64,000 bases of DNA from Parapusillimonas granuli (GTDB lineage Bacteria; Pseudomonadota; Gammaproteobacteria; Burkholderiales; Burkholderiaceae_B): positions 1-64,000 of the forward strand of contig NZ_JACCEM010000005.1 of NCBI RefSeq assembly GCF_013416525.1, written 5' to 3'. Under the pieces are notes generated by a model. The model ran no database searches. It had not been told where the DNA came from and was given only the letters and a program-made list of their open reading frames with translations. The translations under genes were made by a program, and so were the position numbers. This document shows positions 8,489-17,247 of the stretch, piece after piece. How positions within the stretch are numbered: position 1 is the first letter of the stretch; each line of letters opens with the position of its first letter.

Positions 8489-8721
8489 GCTGGGAAGTCC
8501 GGCAAACCCGACGCTTTGTCCGCATCTACAAAAAGCTGCACGACAACGCGGTGGCCGAAGTGAATGCGGCTGTCGAAGTCGTGGCCCAAAACCCCGACAT
8601 CGGGGATAAGAAAAAAGGTGACCTGTCCGAGCTATGGGTCTACAAGTTCCGTTGCCTCGGTCAGCTCTACCTGCTTGGCTACACCCGCGATGACGGTGTT
8701 CAACTGGTGTATCTCGATTAA
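8485..8721 (+). CDS. RelE/ParE-family toxin
   Basis: A 78-residue basic protein with the RelE/ParE fold pattern: MSWEVRQTRRFVRIYKKL at the start, an alpha-helical hairpin, then DLSELWVYKFRCLGQLYLLGY and a closing VQLVYLD strand. Members either cleave ribosome-bound mRNA or inhibit gyrase; sequence alone does not decide. It is complete, translationally coupled to the antitoxin, and its stop overlaps by a few bases the 3' end of a decayed amidohydrolase gene on the other strand. The pair therefore seems to have landed at the end of that older gene. Confidence 0.85.
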   Translation: MSWEVRQTRRFVRIYKKLHDNAVAEVNAAVEVVAQNPDIGDKKKGDLSELWVYKFRCLGQLYLLGYTRDDGVQLVYLD

Positions 8722-8879
8722 AAGCCATAGAGCGCGGCCGGGTTATCGATCAGTATCCGGTTTCTAGTGGCCGCGTCCGTAATCCACTGCGCCAGCTGGT
8801 TGCGAAGTTCGCCGGTGTCCACCATTTTTGGGGTCAGCTCCAACCGCAAGTTCTGCGAGAATCGGCGCACTTCCGCGTC
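8718..8879 (-). pseudogene. C-terminal remnant of an amidohydrolase (Amidohydro_2 type)
   Basis: On the minus strand the 53 codons ending at TAA 8718-8720 read TGELRNQLAQWITDAATRNR and then ILIDNPAALYGF. The phrase D-A-A-x-R-x-x-I-L-x-D-N-P-A-x-L-Y-G-F is the terminal helix of TIM-barrel metal-dependent hydrolases of the amidohydrolase-2 family. A TAG at 8880-8882 stops the frame upstream, and no further homology is visible, so only the last tenth of the gene survives. Confidence 0.6.
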
Positions 8880-9090
8880 CTATCCGCAATATCGATGCGA
8901 TTGCGTGGCTACCCGAGCACAGCAGGAGCGGGACTCCTGGCGGCTCGCGCCGCGAAGCATTGCCCGGAAGAACTTCCCTATCACGGAATGCATAGACAGG
9001 CAGTTAAGGCATTGCCGGGCATCGGGCAGATGAATCCTCAGGCTGACCACGGCACTGCCGCGTTATGAATCGTTGGCGCGGGAGCATGAC
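8880..9090. other. Non-coding gap
   Basis: No supported gene, repeat or strong promoter was seen. It probably contains further decayed parts of the amidohydrolase gene. Confidence 0.4.
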
Positions 9091-9524
9091 ATGGACGGTG
9101 ATCTGACTTGGTGGCACTACCTGATTGGTTTCATCGTCTTGATATTGCTGTGGCGGTTCGTCTTTATTTTTTCAGTTTTAATCGCGGCCATCGACGGCAT
9201 TGCCTACGCCGTGTTCTTTCACACAGGCCCCACAGAGTGGCGCCTGGCTGCGTCAGTGCTCATTTTTATTGTGGCCAGGGCGCTGATGAACTGGGCCGAC
9301 GCTGATGCGGGGAAAAGCAGCAGCCTGCACCCTCGAGCCGGCGGGCAGCGGGGCTCGAGCGGCGTGTTGAAATACAAGACTTGCCCCATGTGCAGCGGCG
9401 GCGGCGCGTGTATTGCGACCGTATAGGCCACGACCCCCATTACAGTCGGATGTGCAGCAGTTGCAACGGGACGGGTTACAAGCTGTGCACTACCTGTTTT
9501 GGAGCCGGTGAAGTACGTGAATAA
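9091..9524 (+). pseudogene. Frameshifted small membrane protein with CxxCxGxG zinc-ribbon tail
   Basis: Translation from ATG 9091 (GGGAG upstream) gives MDGDLTWWHYLIGFIVLILL, about three hydrophobic segments and a hydrophilic linker, then KTCPMCSGGG, and stops at 9426. The next frame carries the expected continuation: VYCDRIG, then CSSCNGTGYKLCTTCFGAGE, ending at TAA 9522-9524. The two DnaJ-like CxxCxGxG halves belong together, so a one-base slip has occurred at the GGC-repeat near 9398-9411. The intact form would be a membrane protein with a cytoplasmic zinc ribbon. Family name and role are unknown. A sequencing error in the GGC run would produce the same picture. Confidence 0.6.
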
Positions 9525-9581
9525 CAGCGGCAAGGCGCCGCCCTCGCGGGGCCGTGCCGCCCCGCAACAGCTGGCCAGAGA

Positions 9582-11126
9582 TCAACCGACCACATAGAAG
9601 GCTATGCCTTCATCCTGCCAGTAGCCGCTGAGCTTGACCGCCTCGGCTTCCGCCGCATCGGCCGTGTAGAAATGCACCCCTGTCTCGTTGTTGCTGAACC
9701 GGTGCAGCGCTGTCAGTGCGTCGTCCACCTGGCTGCCGTAGGCCTGGAAGGCGACGCCTTCGTACTGGTAGCCACCATCAAGTGCCCGCAAATGGGCAAC
9801 TTCGTTGGCATCCGCGGTAAGGAAGTGGTCGCCATTGGCGCTGTTGAAGAAGCGGTGTACGGCGATGCTGTCGGTCATATTGAGCAGCCGTTCGAACGCC
9901 AGGCCTTCGTACTGGAACCCGCCCATGTCCAGGACAGCCGAGGCCTCGTCGTTGTTGGATGTGAACAGGTGTGCGCCGGACTGCGCATTGAAGAATCGAT
10001 GTACGCCGGGCGTTATGTCGTTGACGTTGGCGTTGTAGTTTTTGAAGCCGGCCAGTTCAATGTTGACGAGCACGTTCGCGCCTTCCGCACCGGTGTTGTC
10101 GGCCACCGTATATTGACGGCTGCCGAGATCATAGCTGATCTTGTAGTTGAAGAAATCGCCGGAAAAGAACACGCGGTCGATGCCCGCGCCGCCATCGATG
10201 ACATTGTTGGCGGCATTGACGGTGATCGAATCATTACCGGCGCCGGTGATCACGTTCTCGATCAGCACGCCGCGCGCAATGCCGATGTTGTTCGTCATTC
10301 CGTTGGCGGACGAAAAATTCCCAGGACGCAGGTCCACATGACTATCGGTGCCCCAGCCACTCAAATTGAGCGTATCCACGCCGCCGCTGTCGTAGATGGT
10401 CAGGATGGGGTTCAGGTTGACCGAGAAATCATAGACGTCGGCGGTCAGGCCCGTGACGGTGGAGCCAAACCCATAGATCGTGTTGCCGCCGCGCGCCTCG
10501 GCGGCGCCGTACATATGCTGTATGGCCATGATGTCGTTGATCATCGGCGTTTGGGGCCGGTGCAGCACGCCGTCCATGCCCATCCAGTCGGCCCAGGCCA
10601 CATCCCCGTGGCCGGTGCGTTCGGACGGGCCGTAATAAGACATCACCGACCAGACCGTGCTGTCCTGCCAGGACGATGCGCCCTTGTTATCGGCGCCGTT
10701 ATAGTCGCCCATATGGTCCAAACCCAGCAGATGGCCCATTTCATGGACAAAGGTCATAAAACCGTTGCCGCCGATGTAAGGCGTCCATGTGTCCGAATTC
10801 GTATTGAAATAGGCGCTGCCCTGCGGGGGGTAGTAGGCGTGGGCGTATCCGATCGCGGTCGTGGTGTTGGAAAAATCGATGTCTGCCTTTGGGCCATTGG
10901 TGAACTGAAGTGTCTGCGGGATCAGCTCATCCCACAAGGCCATGGCAATATGCGCGAATTGTTGCTGCACGGCAGTGAAAGACGTGAAGCCGGCCGCTTC
11001 ACCTTCCTGGAAGTTGAGTTCCGAGCCATCCTGCGCAAAGCGGTAGGTGATGACTGCTTGCTTCCAGGTTAGGCCACTGTTCAGTTGATTCAAGACTTGT
11101 TGATCGGTCCAGATAGGCAAAGCCAT
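9582..11126 (-). CDS. Serralysin-like M10 metalloprotease with three C-terminal HRF repeats
   Basis: A 514-residue secreted zinc protease. The metzincin site HEMGHLLGLDH gives His128, Glu129, His132 and His138, and the Met-turn is SVMSYYG (Met162). A serralysin-type region follows with RTX-like GAGNDSITV and GGAGIDRV near the middle, and no N-terminal signal, which fits type I secretion. Residues 374-514 are three repeats of about 48 residues, each HRFxNxxxGxHxxTxxxxE followed by YEGxAF or DEGIAF. This repeat type is often attached to bacterial surface hydrolases and is of unknown function. The start at ATG 11126 is preceded by AGGAG; a longer in-frame start at 11309 lacks support. No type I secretion genes are nearby. 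Confidence 0.88.
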   Translation of the reverse strand: MALPIWTDQQVLNQLNSGLTWKQAVITYRFAQDGSELNFQEGEAAGFTSFTAVQQQFAHIAMALWDELIPQTLQFTNGPKADIDFSNTTTAIGYAHAYYPPQGSAYFNTNSDTWTPYIGGNGFMTFVHEMGHLLGLDHMGDYNGADNKGASSWQDSTVWSVMSYYGPSERTGHGDVAWADWMGMDGVLHRPQTPMINDIMAIQHMYGAAEARGGNTIYGFGSTVTGLTADVYDFSVNLNPILTIYDSGGVDTLNLSGWGTDSHVDLRPGNFSSANGMTNNIGIARGVLIENVITGAGNDSITVNAANNVIDGGAGIDRVFFSGDFFNYKISYDLGSRQYTVADNTGAEGANVLVNIELAGFKNYNANVNDITPGVHRFFNAQSGAHLFTSNNDEASAVLDMGGFQYEGLAFERLLNMTDSIAVHRFFNSANGDHFLTADANEVAHLRALDGGYQYEGVAFQAYGSQVDDALTALHRFSNNETGVHFYTADAAEAEAVKLSGYWQDEGIAFYVVG

Positions 11127-11452
11127 CGATGTCTCCTGAGTGCATGTTGGGATGATTCCCTTCGTGGACGTGATATTAGCAAGAAATCGGGATCTTGTAT
11201 CAAGATATGTCATTTCCGGCTCGCCAAGTCCCGGGTCCGATTGGCATCCCGCGGCCGCGAGCGCTTGTTGGCTGGCAGAGAGGTGATGCATGAAGCCTAT
11301 CTCTCGCAAGGTGGCAGTCGAACGCCTTCCTATAATGCATCCTTGATCGAAATACCTCTACGCGGCAATATGTAGCGCCAGCCGCGACCACTTGTAGGTG
11401 TGATGACACCGCGTACCTGCGATCCGGCTTTCGTCACCAGTAAGGATCTCCA
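11127..11452. other. Divergent intergenic region between protease and photolyase
   Basis: It must hold the promoters of both genes. TATAAT at 11331-11336 is a good -10 box for the rightward photolyase gene, but no -35 match lies at the right distance. Nothing else was recognised. Confidence 0.4.
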
Positions 11453-12925
11453 TTGCAAAACACCGACGACTCGGTCCCTAGTGCCCTGGTGTGGCTGCGG
11501 CGCGACCTGCGCTGCGACGACCATGCCGCGCTGTATCATGCGCTGCGCCGTTACAAGAAAGTGTATTGCGCCTTCGTGTTCGACACCGACCTCCTGGATG
11601 CGTTGCCCACCCGTGTGGACCGGCGGGTGGAGTTCATACACGAGAGCGTGCTGGAGCTGAACTCCAGCCTTCAGGCACTGGCCGCGCGGAGCGGCGTTCG
11701 CGGCGGCGGGCTTATCGTGCGACATGGTCCGGCGGTGCAGTGCATCGTCCAGCTGGCGCAAGAGCTGGGCGTGCGGGAAGTCTTGGCCAATCGCGATTAC
11801 GAGCCCGAAGCCATTGCGCGCGATCGAATTGTAGCGGACGCCTTGCGTGCCGCAGGAGTCGGCTTCAGCGATTACAAAGACCATGCGCTGCTTGATCGGG
11901 ACGAGGTGCTGACCCAGCAAGGTCGACCGTACAGCGTATTCACGCCCTACTACCGCGCGTGGCTGCAAAAGCTGGACGATTTTCAGCTCAAACCCTACCC
12001 CATCGAATGCTACGCCCACCACTTGGCGCCGCGGCCTGCGGGTCAGATTCTGCCCGCGCTGGCGGACCTGGGCTTTGCTCCCACCAATCTGCGGGACCTG
12101 GCATTGCCCACGGGAACCAGCGGCGCGCAGCGCCTGCTTCAGGACTTTTTGCCGCGCATGTCAGCCTACCAAGAAGCGCGCGACTATCCAGGACGCAAGG
12201 GGGTGTCCTACCTGTCGGTGCACTTGCGCTTTGGCACGATTTCCATACGCCAGGTGGCAGCGCTGGCCGCCAAGCAGGCAGCGCAGGGTTGTGCGGGCGC
12301 GCGGGTCTGGCTGTCGGAACTGGCCTGGCGTGACTTCTACTTTATGATCCTGTGGCACAACCCGCAGCTCGTCACGCAATCTTTCAAGTCCGGCTACGAC
12401 CGTGTGCAGTGGGATGATGCGCCCGATCTTTGGAACGCTTGGTCTGCGGCCCGCACCGGCTATCCGCTGGTGGATGCGGCGTTGCGCCAACTGCTGCAAA
12501 CCGGCTACATGCACAATCGCCTACGTATGGTGGTGGCCAGCTTTTTGACCAAAGACCTGGGTATCGATTGGCGCCGCGGCGAACGTTTTTTTGCTCAGCA
12601 CCTTAACGACTATGACCTGGCTGCCAACAATGGCGGCTGGCAATGGGCCGCGTCCACGGGCTGCGATGCGCAGCCTTGGTTCCGCATATTCAACCCGGTG
12701 ACGCAATCGCAGCGCTTCGACCCCGACGGGAACTTCATTCGCCGTTATCTTCCGGAGCTGTCAAAAGTGCCCACTGCGCGTATCCACTATCCTGCTGCGA
12801 TGAAGCCGGCGGAGCTCGCGGCTTGCGGGCTGCGTTTGGGCGTGGACTACCCTTTGCCTGTGGTGGATCATGCACGCGCAAGGACCCGGACCCTGATGCG
12901 CTTTTCGTTTTTATCCGAGCAATGA
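11453..12925 (+). CDS. phrB: Deoxyribodipyrimidine photolyase
   Basis: A 490-residue class I CPD photolyase that uses FADH- and light to split cyclobutane pyrimidine dimers. The N-terminal photolyase domain starts ALVWLRRDLRCDDHAAL. The FAD-binding C-terminal half has SYLSVHLRFGTISIRQ, WLSELAWRDFYFMIL, the TGYMHNRLRMVVASFL block and NDYDLAANNGGWQWAAS TGCDAQPWFRIFNP, all diagnostic of the family. The start is TTG 11453, preceded at eight bases by AAGGA; no in-frame ATG fits. Length is normal. It stands alone, divergent from the metalloprotease. Confidence 0.93.
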   Translation: MQNTDDSVPSALVWLRRDLRCDDHAALYHALRRYKKVYCAFVFDTDLLDALPTRVDRRVEFIHESVLELNSSLQALAARSGVRGGGLIVRHGPAVQCIVQLAQELGVREVLANRDYEPEAIARDRIVADALRAAGVGFSDYKDHALLDRDEVLTQQGRPYSVFTPYYRAWLQKLDDFQLKPYPIECYAHHLAPRPAGQILPALADLGFAPTNLRDLALPTGTSGAQRLLQDFLPRMSAYQEARDYPGRKGVSYLSVHLRFGTISIRQVAALAAKQAAQGCAGARVWLSELAWRDFYFMILWHNPQLVTQSFKSGYDRVQWDDAPDLWNAWSAARTGYPLVDAALRQLLQTGYMHNRLRMVVASFLTKDLGIDWRRGERFFAQHLNDYDLAANNGGWQWAASTGCDAQPWFRIFNPVTQSQRFDPDGNFIRRYLPELSKVPTARIHYPAAMKPAELAACGLRLGVDYPLPVVDHARARTRTLMRFSFLSEQ

Positions 12926-13218
12926 CCGCTGGGCGTTTGAGGAATTCGATTCACCGATGCCGGCAGGCAGCGCCCCTGGGCGCCACGCACCAGACGGGAC
13001 GCACGACGATGGATTGTCGTCCTTGAGGGACAGCGTTCCGCGAGATTCGAGCAGACGTCGCGTGTTTCTCCTGCTCTTTTTGTGGCAACCCGGCATCCGG
13101 CAGCACAGTGCGGTAGTTCGCCGCCATCACCTTGTCCGGCAAGCCAACGTTATGTTGCATGGATGGTTGCAGGCGTGCAACCATCCATGCAACATAACAG
13201 CAGCCCAGCACCAGTCAC
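12926..13218. other. Gap between photolyase and the decayed Fic locus
   Basis: No credible gene. The notable element is the long inverted repeat at 13149-13198 immediately before the Fic start. Confidence 0.4.
13149..13198. promoter_or_regulatory. Perfect 23-bp inverted repeat, candidate operator
   Basis: Arms 13149-13171 and 13176-13198 are exact reverse complements with a four-base centre (GGCG). Each arm contains TTGCATGGATGGTTGCA, itself nearly symmetrical. The element ends 20 bases before the start codon of the HTH-Fic gene. It could be an operator bound cooperatively by the locus regulator, or an RNA hairpin covering the leader. Confidence 0.55.
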
Positions 13219-14171
13219 ATGGAAAAGCTTACTTCCCGCCAACAACGCATTTTTGAGCAGTTTGTTCAAATGCCGGAAGAATTGCAGTCTGTGGCCGATT
13301 TCGCTGCGCTTGGTCTTGAACGGACCACTATTTTTTGGGATATCAAGAAGCTGGTGCAAGCTGGCCTCCTGGAACCAGAAGGCAAGGCATATCGCATCAA
13401 TAGGGCATCGGATGCCTGGTTGCGCTGGGACTTGTCGCGTGCCCCCTTGGCTCAGACCGGCTGTCGCTTACAACCCCGCTCCGCTCGATAACTATCAGCC
13501 CAACCGCTCGTTTCTATTGACGGATGCCCAACTGGAAACTGCCGGAACCGTTGATGGGGTCGCTCAGGCAAAAGAAAAGGGGAAATCGTACGCGCGGGTA
13601 CTGTCATCATTGCTTATCGACCTGACCCATGCGTCGTCCAACCTTGAGAACGTCAACATCTCCTGGCTGGACACCAAGACATTGATAGAACTCGGAGAAC
13701 GTCCCGAAGGTTTGACCGAGCAGCAGTTGCGCATCATGCTGAACCACAAAGAGGCCATCACCTTCCTGAGGGATCATGGCACTCATTTGCAGCTCGGCAA
13801 ACGAGACCTGTTCGACATTCAATCGCTGGTCATCAAAGGTTTACTGGCCGATGACTCGGGCGTTGGCGCACTGCGGTCGGTCGTCGTAAGGTTCCATGAC
13901 AGTCGCTATATACTGCCCGACAACCCCCATCAGCTGCGCGAGATTTTCGAGCAGTTCTGCGACAAGGCGAACGCCATTACACACGAATGTCCCGTTCATA
14001 CGGCAGTCCCTCGCGCCGTTCTCCTTCTCGGACATCAAAGGCCGTGATTACATGTTCGGCTTGCTCGCCTTTTATGAACGCGGTCGGCACCATTTCCTGG
14101 CCGAAGCCTTTACCGAGGCATACCAAAAATCTGCCGCACGTTTGAGGAAGCGCGATGAACGCACGTACTAA
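13219..14171 (+). pseudogene. HTH-Fic family protein gene, broken by frameshift and deletion
   Basis: Three frames must be joined to read one protein. Frame one (from ATG 13219) is a winged-helix domain, SRQQRIFEQF to SDAWLRWDLS. A slip in a run of five C at 13442-13446 moves to a second frame with PAVAYNPAPLDNYQPNRSFL and the Fic-N region (LLIDLTHASSNLENVNISWL, then LNHKEAITFL). Near 13980 it jumps to a third frame, NVPFIRQSLAPFSFSDIKGR to RLRKRDERTY, ending at 14171. The roughly 35 residues that should lie at this second junction, including the HPFxDGNGR AMPylation motif, are absent. In Fic proteins this motif is essential, so the product would be inactive even with the frames restored. Confidence 0.75.
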
Positions 14172-14406
14172 CATCCAGATCATTAACGGACCAGGCGGAA
14201 AGCCTGCTTTCGTGGTCATCCCCCACGACGAGTACATCGCCAGCCATGTTGAAGATCGCGATCTGATCCCCCATGACGTGATTAGTCGCACCGTCGATGG
14301 CGCCAGTCCTGTCAAGGCATGGCGCGAGCATCTTGGCCTTACGCAAACCGAGAGGGCCCATCGTCTGGGCGTCACCCAATCCGCATATTGCCCAACAGGA
14401 AAATAG
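14155..14406 (+). pseudogene. XRE-family antitoxin-like gene, frameshifted in the HTH
   Basis: The protein starts MNARTNIQIINGPGGKPAFV VIPHDEYIA, a Phd-like lead found in front of some XRE antitoxins, and continues with VKAWREHLGLTQTERAHRLG VTQSAY, the first helices of a Cro/CI-type HTH. One extra T near 14388 shifts the frame; without it the reading continues AQQENSERLRKSGRMR, as in intact relatives, before homology fades. It overlaps the end of the Fic remnant by 17 bases, so the two were one operon. The DNA-binding fold is incomplete and the gene is probably dead. Confidence 0.65.
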
Positions 14407-15203
14407 CGAGCGCCTGCGGAAGTCCGGCCGCATGCGCTCTAGGCGGCGACGGGCCAGCTTCCCCGCGCCACCATGGCATGGCTGATGCGATGGACCATTT
14501 CCGAGACTAGCTTGACGAATCGGATCGGCGCCTTGGGCGACACGATGACGGCTGTCAGCAAGGCCTTCAGATGAACGGGCATGCGCAGCGCAAGCGGTTG
14601 TCCGCTGGAGGCGGATCGCTCGCAGGCCCAGGCGATGATCCTTAACGTTTCATCATCGAAGATCGGCGCCAGCCCGGATGCAGCCTGCGGCGACGCTTTG
14701 CATTGACGAGGCCGGACGTGCGGTCTATGAAGACTTCGGTGTCTTCGTCGGCAAACAGCGACGTCGGATCATGAGGGGTCCGACCCCACCACTGTCGCTG
14801 GCATGGGGTCCGTCCTCCTCGTAGCATAACGAATCATGGCGGACTGGTCGAAGACGAGCGCTCCGAACGTGATCAGCTCCGCCAGATCATAGAAGCTTAT
14901 CGTTCTGCATATGCGTTGATCTTGGTCCAGATCAGGACAGACGTAAATGCCCGCTGCCAGAGCCATCCTTTGCGGTGTGAAAAAGTATCGCTATCAGCGC
15001 GTTAGTCAGGATATCTGAGCTAAAGCAGGATGGCCATGTATTAAGTTCACCTTACGGTTCGGCAATATTCGGCATGAGGTCTCACCCCTTAAAACATGCG
15101 AATATCGAATTTGTGTAAGTAAAGGTGTCTATGAAGGTATACTGCGCAGACAAAGTCGAGTCGCGGCACGGCCCCATGCCATTTGCCTGCGTAGTTAACA
15201 TCC
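14407..15203. other. Long gap with gene debris
   Basis: No intact gene was supported in 797 bases. Reading leftward from about 14700 to a TAG at 14439-14441, one frame gives APIFDDETLRIIAWACERSA and then SSGQPLALR. This resembles the end of Gfo/Idh/MocA-type oxidoreductases, but the following 45 residues do not, so it is at best a remnant. The GGGGTC repeat occurs at 14775-14787 with a half copy at 14805-14810. A 65-codon leftward frame (14769-14966) ends inside that repeat and has no recognised family. Confidence 0.3.
14775..14787. repeat. GGGGTCCGACCCC dispersed palindrome
   Basis: Exact reverse complement of the 13-mer at 7215-7227, followed 17 bases later by a half copy (GGGGTC at 14805-14810). 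Confidence 0.55.
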
Positions 15204-17222
15204 ATGATGCCCATGAAAACAAAAACTTCCGTACGCTGGACGCTGCTTTCCTTTCTTTCAATCGCGCTTGCCGCCTGCGATGGTTCGGGCGGATCCGACG
15301 CACCGCCGATTCCTGACGTCGTCTGCGTCGAATCCGGCCCCTATGCATGCAAGACAGGTGCGTCGGAACCTTTGTACACATTCCAATGGGCATTGAATTA
15401 TCAAGACAGCTATTTCAAGGACTACCCGGACGTTTTCGGTGGCGGGATGGACTTGAACGTTGAACCGGTGCATCGGCAGGGCATCAAGGGCCAGGGCGTG
15501 AACGTGCTGGTGGTCGATTCGGGTGTCGATCTTCACAACGAAGATCTGGCTCCCAATGCGGACTTCTCGCTATCCTGGAACTTGGGTTCGAATACTCAAG
15601 ATCCCCATCCCACAGCTCCGACGACCTCGGCGGCTCCCCACGGCACGGCGGTGGCGGGCATCATTGCCGCTGCTCAGAACGGCAAAGGCGTGATGGGCAT
15701 CGCTCCGCGCGCGCGAGTCGGCGGTGTCAACTTCCTTGAGCATCAAAGCGTTGCGGGCTGGGCGGCTGCAATGGGCGGCGCGCCGTGGTCCAGCTCTGCG
15801 GACGTCATCAACGCTTCGCTGGGATACTCCGGGGCGCCCTTTTCGTACGACTCCGAAGACGATAGCTACACACCGATCATGCGCTCGCTCAAGAAGTTGC
15901 GTGGCGGCAAGGGGGCCATTTACCTGAAAGCGGCGGGCAATGATTTTCACAGCTACGAGTGTGGGCTTGGCGCAGCGTATTACGATTGCAGCAACCCTGG
16001 CAACGACGAGCTGGGGCCGAAGGAACCCAACACCATCGTGGTGGCGGCGGTCAATGCGTTCGGCGAATCCAGCAGCTACAGCAGCGTGGGCTCGGTCAAC
16101 TGGATCAGTGGCCTGGGCGGCGAATATGGCGCCGGCGGTACTTATGGTGAAGCGGCCACCGACGACTACAGCGGACCCACCATATTCTCCACCGATATGC
16201 GAGGCTGCACTTTAGGCTATAGCACCAAAAGCGCAAAAACGGCTTTTCTGCGCGGCGAATCGCAGCGCAATGGCGTGCCTGACAACCCCGATTGCGACTA
16301 CTCTTACATGAACGGCACATCGGCGGCGACGCCGACCATCTCCGGGGTGGTCGCGTTGATGCTCGCCGCCAATCCCGATCTAAGCTGGCGGGACGTTCGC
16401 GACATTCTGCGAATGTCGGCGCGCAAGGTCGACGCCGGCTACCTGCAAGGGTCGCCCCACCCGCAGGGCCTGATTCCTTACGGCGCGCGCATGGATCTCG
16501 TCACCAATCAATTGCTTGAAGAATTGGGCGGCAAAGACGACATCCGGCCTGGCTCCAAGGTGTTCCCCATCGACCTGGGCTGGCAGAAGAACGGCGCCGG
16601 CCACGAGTATTCGAACTGGTATGGGTTTGGGGTACCCGATACGGCGCGAGCCATAGAATTGGCGCAACAATACAAACGGAATCCACAGCTTAGCCGGCTC
16701 GACGATGTCAAGATACCCGAATTCCAGAATATTAGCGTTTGGTACCAGGGCGACCAGTATGCGGAGCACTTCGCGGAAGCCGGTGTGACCAATGCGCAAG
16801 CGCGTGATCTCCCCTACCGGGAAATCACGCTGCTGGGAACCCTGAGCATGGCGGAGCAGGTCGCGGACACCGTGCAGGTCCGCCTGTCTGGCAATAACGT
16901 TTGCCTGGGCTCCGTCGGTATTGCCGTGCAGTCGCCGTCGGGCACGATGTCGCTGCTGAAGCTGCCCAATGATATTTTTCGTTCACAAGAAATCACGAGC
17001 TTCGAGGATTACGGCATGAGCAGCGTGGCTTTCTATGGCGAGCCCGCGGCCGGCGATTGGAAAGTCTACCTGGTGGCGGCCAACCCTGACCTTCCCCTGA
17101 ATTACGCCCGGGAGAACGCGGCGGGGAGATATGAGCGCGCTGTTTCCCTGAGCTGCTTCGGCGGCGCCGCCGCCCCGTCCGACTATCTCTTGCATGCGCA
17201 GGCTCGTATCATTGCACAATAG
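15204..17222 (+). CDS. Kexin-like S8 serine protease, lipoprotein (copy 1)
   Basis: A 672-residue subtilase anchored as a lipoprotein: hydrophobic signal, then lipobox LAAC with Cys25. The S8 domain holds the full triad, Asp105 (VVVDSGVD region), His146 (APHGTAVAG) and Ser373 (NGTSAATPT), with oxyanion Asn246 (KAAGND). There is no recognisable pro-peptide between lipobox and catalytic domain. A C-terminal region of about 130 residues (from GTLSMAEQVADTVQVRLSGN onward) has the pattern of the proprotein-convertase P domain. This layout matches the Aeromonas sobria protease ASP, which lacks a pro-peptide and needs a chaperone encoded just downstream; a matching small gene follows 25 bases later. 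A second copy lies at 39575-41605. The start may be ATG 15213 rather than 15204. Confidence 0.9.
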   Translation: MMPMKTKTSVRWTLLSFLSIALAACDGSGGSDAPPIPDVVCVESGPYACKTGASEPLYTFQWALNYQDSYFKDYPDVFGGGMDLNVEPVHRQGIKGQGVNVLVVDSGVDLHNEDLAPNADFSLSWNLGSNTQDPHPTAPTTSAAPHGTAVAGIIAAAQNGKGVMGIAPRARVGGVNFLEHQSVAGWAAAMGGAPWSSSADVINASLGYSGAPFSYDSEDDSYTPIMRSLKKLRGGKGAIYLKAAGNDFHSYECGLGAAYYDCSNPGNDELGPKEPNTIVVAAVNAFGESSSYSSVGSVNWISGLGGEYGAGGTYGEAATDDYSGPTIFSTDMRGCTLGYSTKSAKTAFLRGESQRNGVPDNPDCDYSYMNGTSAATPTISGVVALMLAANPDLSWRDVRDILRMSARKVDAGYLQGSPHPQGLIPYGARMDLVTNQLLEELGGKDDIRPGSKVFPIDLGWQKNGAGHEYSNWYGFGVPDTARAIELAQQYKRNPQLSRLDDVKIPEFQNISVWYQGDQYAEHFAEAGVTNAQARDLPYREITLLGTLSMAEQVADTVQVRLSGNNVCLGSVGIAVQSPSGTMSLLKLPNDIFRSQEITSFEDYGMSSVAFYGEPAAGDWKVYLVAANPDLPLNYARENAAGRYERAVSLSCFGGAAAPSDYLLHAQARIIAQ

Positions 17223-17247
17223 GTCTTGCCTGACACAAGGACACATC

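Noticed and set aside
9672-11072. 466-codon open frame on the plus strand
   Set aside because: Antisense to the M10 protease with its intact HExxHxxGxxH site.
14769-14966. 65-codon minus-strand frame ending in the GGGGTC repeat
   Set aside because: Ends inside a repeat and shows no family pattern; not enough to call a gene.
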